From the NCBI GenBank assembly GCA_002482845.1, contig DLGT01000114.1, positions 1-22,209 on the forward strand: 22,209 bases of DNA, read 5' to 3'. This DNA comes from Saprospiraceae bacterium UBA7687 (GTDB taxonomy: Bacteria > Bacteroidota > Bacteroidia > Chitinophagales > Saprospiraceae). Made by a program: the position numbers and the translations under genes. Within the stretch, counting starts at the first letter, position 1. Each line of letters opens with the position of its first letter. The notes beneath the pieces are model-generated. The model worked only from the letters and a program-made list of their open reading frames with translations. It searched no databases and had not been told where the DNA came from. Shown piece after piece: positions 21,804-22,209 of this stretch.

Positions 21804-22209
21804 TCACTTGCCTACTCCAACTTTCCTTATCACCTCACCCCAATCATTTTGCCCACCAAATTTCACTATATCTTCCCTAAAACGGCTATGTCCATGAATC
21901 AAATTCTGATTGTCGAAGTTTGCAACTTCGATACCCTTGCTAGTGCGAGTTTGCAACTCGTTCAATCCACGCCCTTCATCCATTTCACGCCCACATTTAT
22001 GCAATAATGGTTCATTATTTTCGTCAAGAGCATTGTTTAAAGCATCATTGTCCACTACGTCCACTATAGACATATACGTCATTCCTGTGATGTCTTGAAA
22101 ACTGCCTTCTCGCCACACTTGTACGATGATAAATGTCCACGGAGTATTATTCTTTTTATTAGACTTTGGAAGTTTGAAATCGCTGAATTCTATATTTTCA
22201 TTACGATGA
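21804..22209 (-). CDS. Unrecognised protein, C-terminal part only
   Basis: The frame stays open from the stop at 21804-21806 to the right edge, giving 135 visible residues; the true start lies outside. A GTG at 22118 sits mid-frame but the reading continues well upstream (FSDFKLPKSNKKNNTPWTF, then IIVQVWREGSFQDITGMTY), so an internal start is not needed. The sequence is hydrophilic and acidic in the middle (VDVVDNDALNNALDENNEP). No domain was recognised. The last 45 or so residues are read through two REP-like palindromes (21914-21960), so the C-terminus may be repeat-derived, and the original gene may have ended earlier. Whether the frame is a real gene to its end is uncertain. Confidence 0.5.
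   Translation of the reverse strand, partial: HRNENIEFSDFKLPKSNKKNNTPWTFIIVQVWREGSFQDITGMTYMSIVDVVDNDALNNALDENNEPLLHKCGREMDEGRGLNELQTRTSKGIEVANFDNQNLIHGHSRFREDIVKFGGQNDWGEVIRKVGVGK
21914..21960. repeat. REP-like doublet of two perfect palindromes
   Basis: CGAAGTT-TGC-AACTTCG (21914-21930, 7-bp arms) and CGAGTT-TGC-AACTCG (21946-21960, 6-bp arms), joined by a 15-nt spacer. Both share the loop TGC and a GTT/AAC inner stem. They lie inside the open frame of the partial minus-strand gene. The pairing of two related palindromes with a short linker resembles REP/BIME elements. Confidence 0.65.

Noticed and set aside
21656..22098. Plus-strand frames of 62-74 codons at the right edge
   Set aside because: One overlaps the end of the GT-C-like gene out of frame and the other is antisense to the longer open minus-strand frame; the shared palindromes make any strand look open.
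1..22209. CRISPR array, tRNA or rRNA genes, or a complete insertion sequence
   Set aside because: No regularly spaced repeats, cloverleaf sequences, rRNA motifs or transposase frames were seen; the repeats present are short isolated palindromes.

Overview
The window reads as chromosomal DNA of a low-GC (AT-rich) member of the Bacteroidota, probably close to Saprospiria/Cytophagia. The evidence is a type IX secretion C-terminal sorting domain, a TonB-dependent outer-membrane receptor of the Bacteroidota kind, a DUF1800/DUF1501 pair, TAnnTTTG-like -7 boxes just upstream of several genes, and almost no Shine-Dalgarno sequences. No tRNA, rRNA, CRISPR array, integrase or complete insertion sequence was seen. 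The species-level placement is inference.

Layout. 1-2108 (minus): a glutamate formimidoyltransferase gene that runs off the left edge, then an atypical J-domain protein. 2270-5858 (plus): two lineage-specific exported proteins (a thioredoxin-fold protein with a degenerate active site and a small beta-barrel-like protein), a 479-residue exported protein, and an FtsE-type ABC ATPase that starts with TTG and has no ftsX beside it. 5859-6016: a hairpin and a run of seven CTAC words that reaches into the stop codon of the next gene. 6013-10451 (minus): ruvC, alaA and a CcoI-type copper P-type ATPase. The ATPase gene has a perfect FNR/CRP-like palindrome in front of it and no cbb3 oxidase genes nearby. 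10655-11317 (plus): a DtxR/MntR-family metal-dependent repressor.

11323-15473 (minus) is a three-gene secretion-linked operon: a discoidin-like protein with a type IX sorting tail, a DUF1800 protein with a Sec signal, and a Tat-signal DUF1501 protein of the alkaline-phosphatase superfamily. 15596-16909 (plus) encodes a PqiA-family membrane protein with an unusual long N-terminal extracytoplasmic region. 17210-19717 (minus) encodes a TonB-dependent receptor-like protein followed by a clear intrinsic terminator. 20107-21777 (plus) encodes a large GT-C-like membrane protein. 21804-22209 (minus) is the 3' part of an unrecognised gene whose end contains a pair of REP-like palindromes read in frame.

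The two longest gene-free stretches (16910-17209 and 19718-20106) hold stem-loops followed by a GGGGT or GGGT tail. The second also has a -7-like box followed by three successive stem-loops, a low-confidence candidate for a small structured RNA.

Three starts were moved from TTG to the first in-frame ATG: the CcoI-type ATPase to 8433, alaA to 9788 and the DtxR-family gene to 10655. Most genes here are ordinary housekeeping or envelope genes. The items most worth following up are the DUF1501/DUF1800/type IX operon, the FNR-like site at the orphan ATPase, the PqiA fusion, and the hairpin-repeat families.
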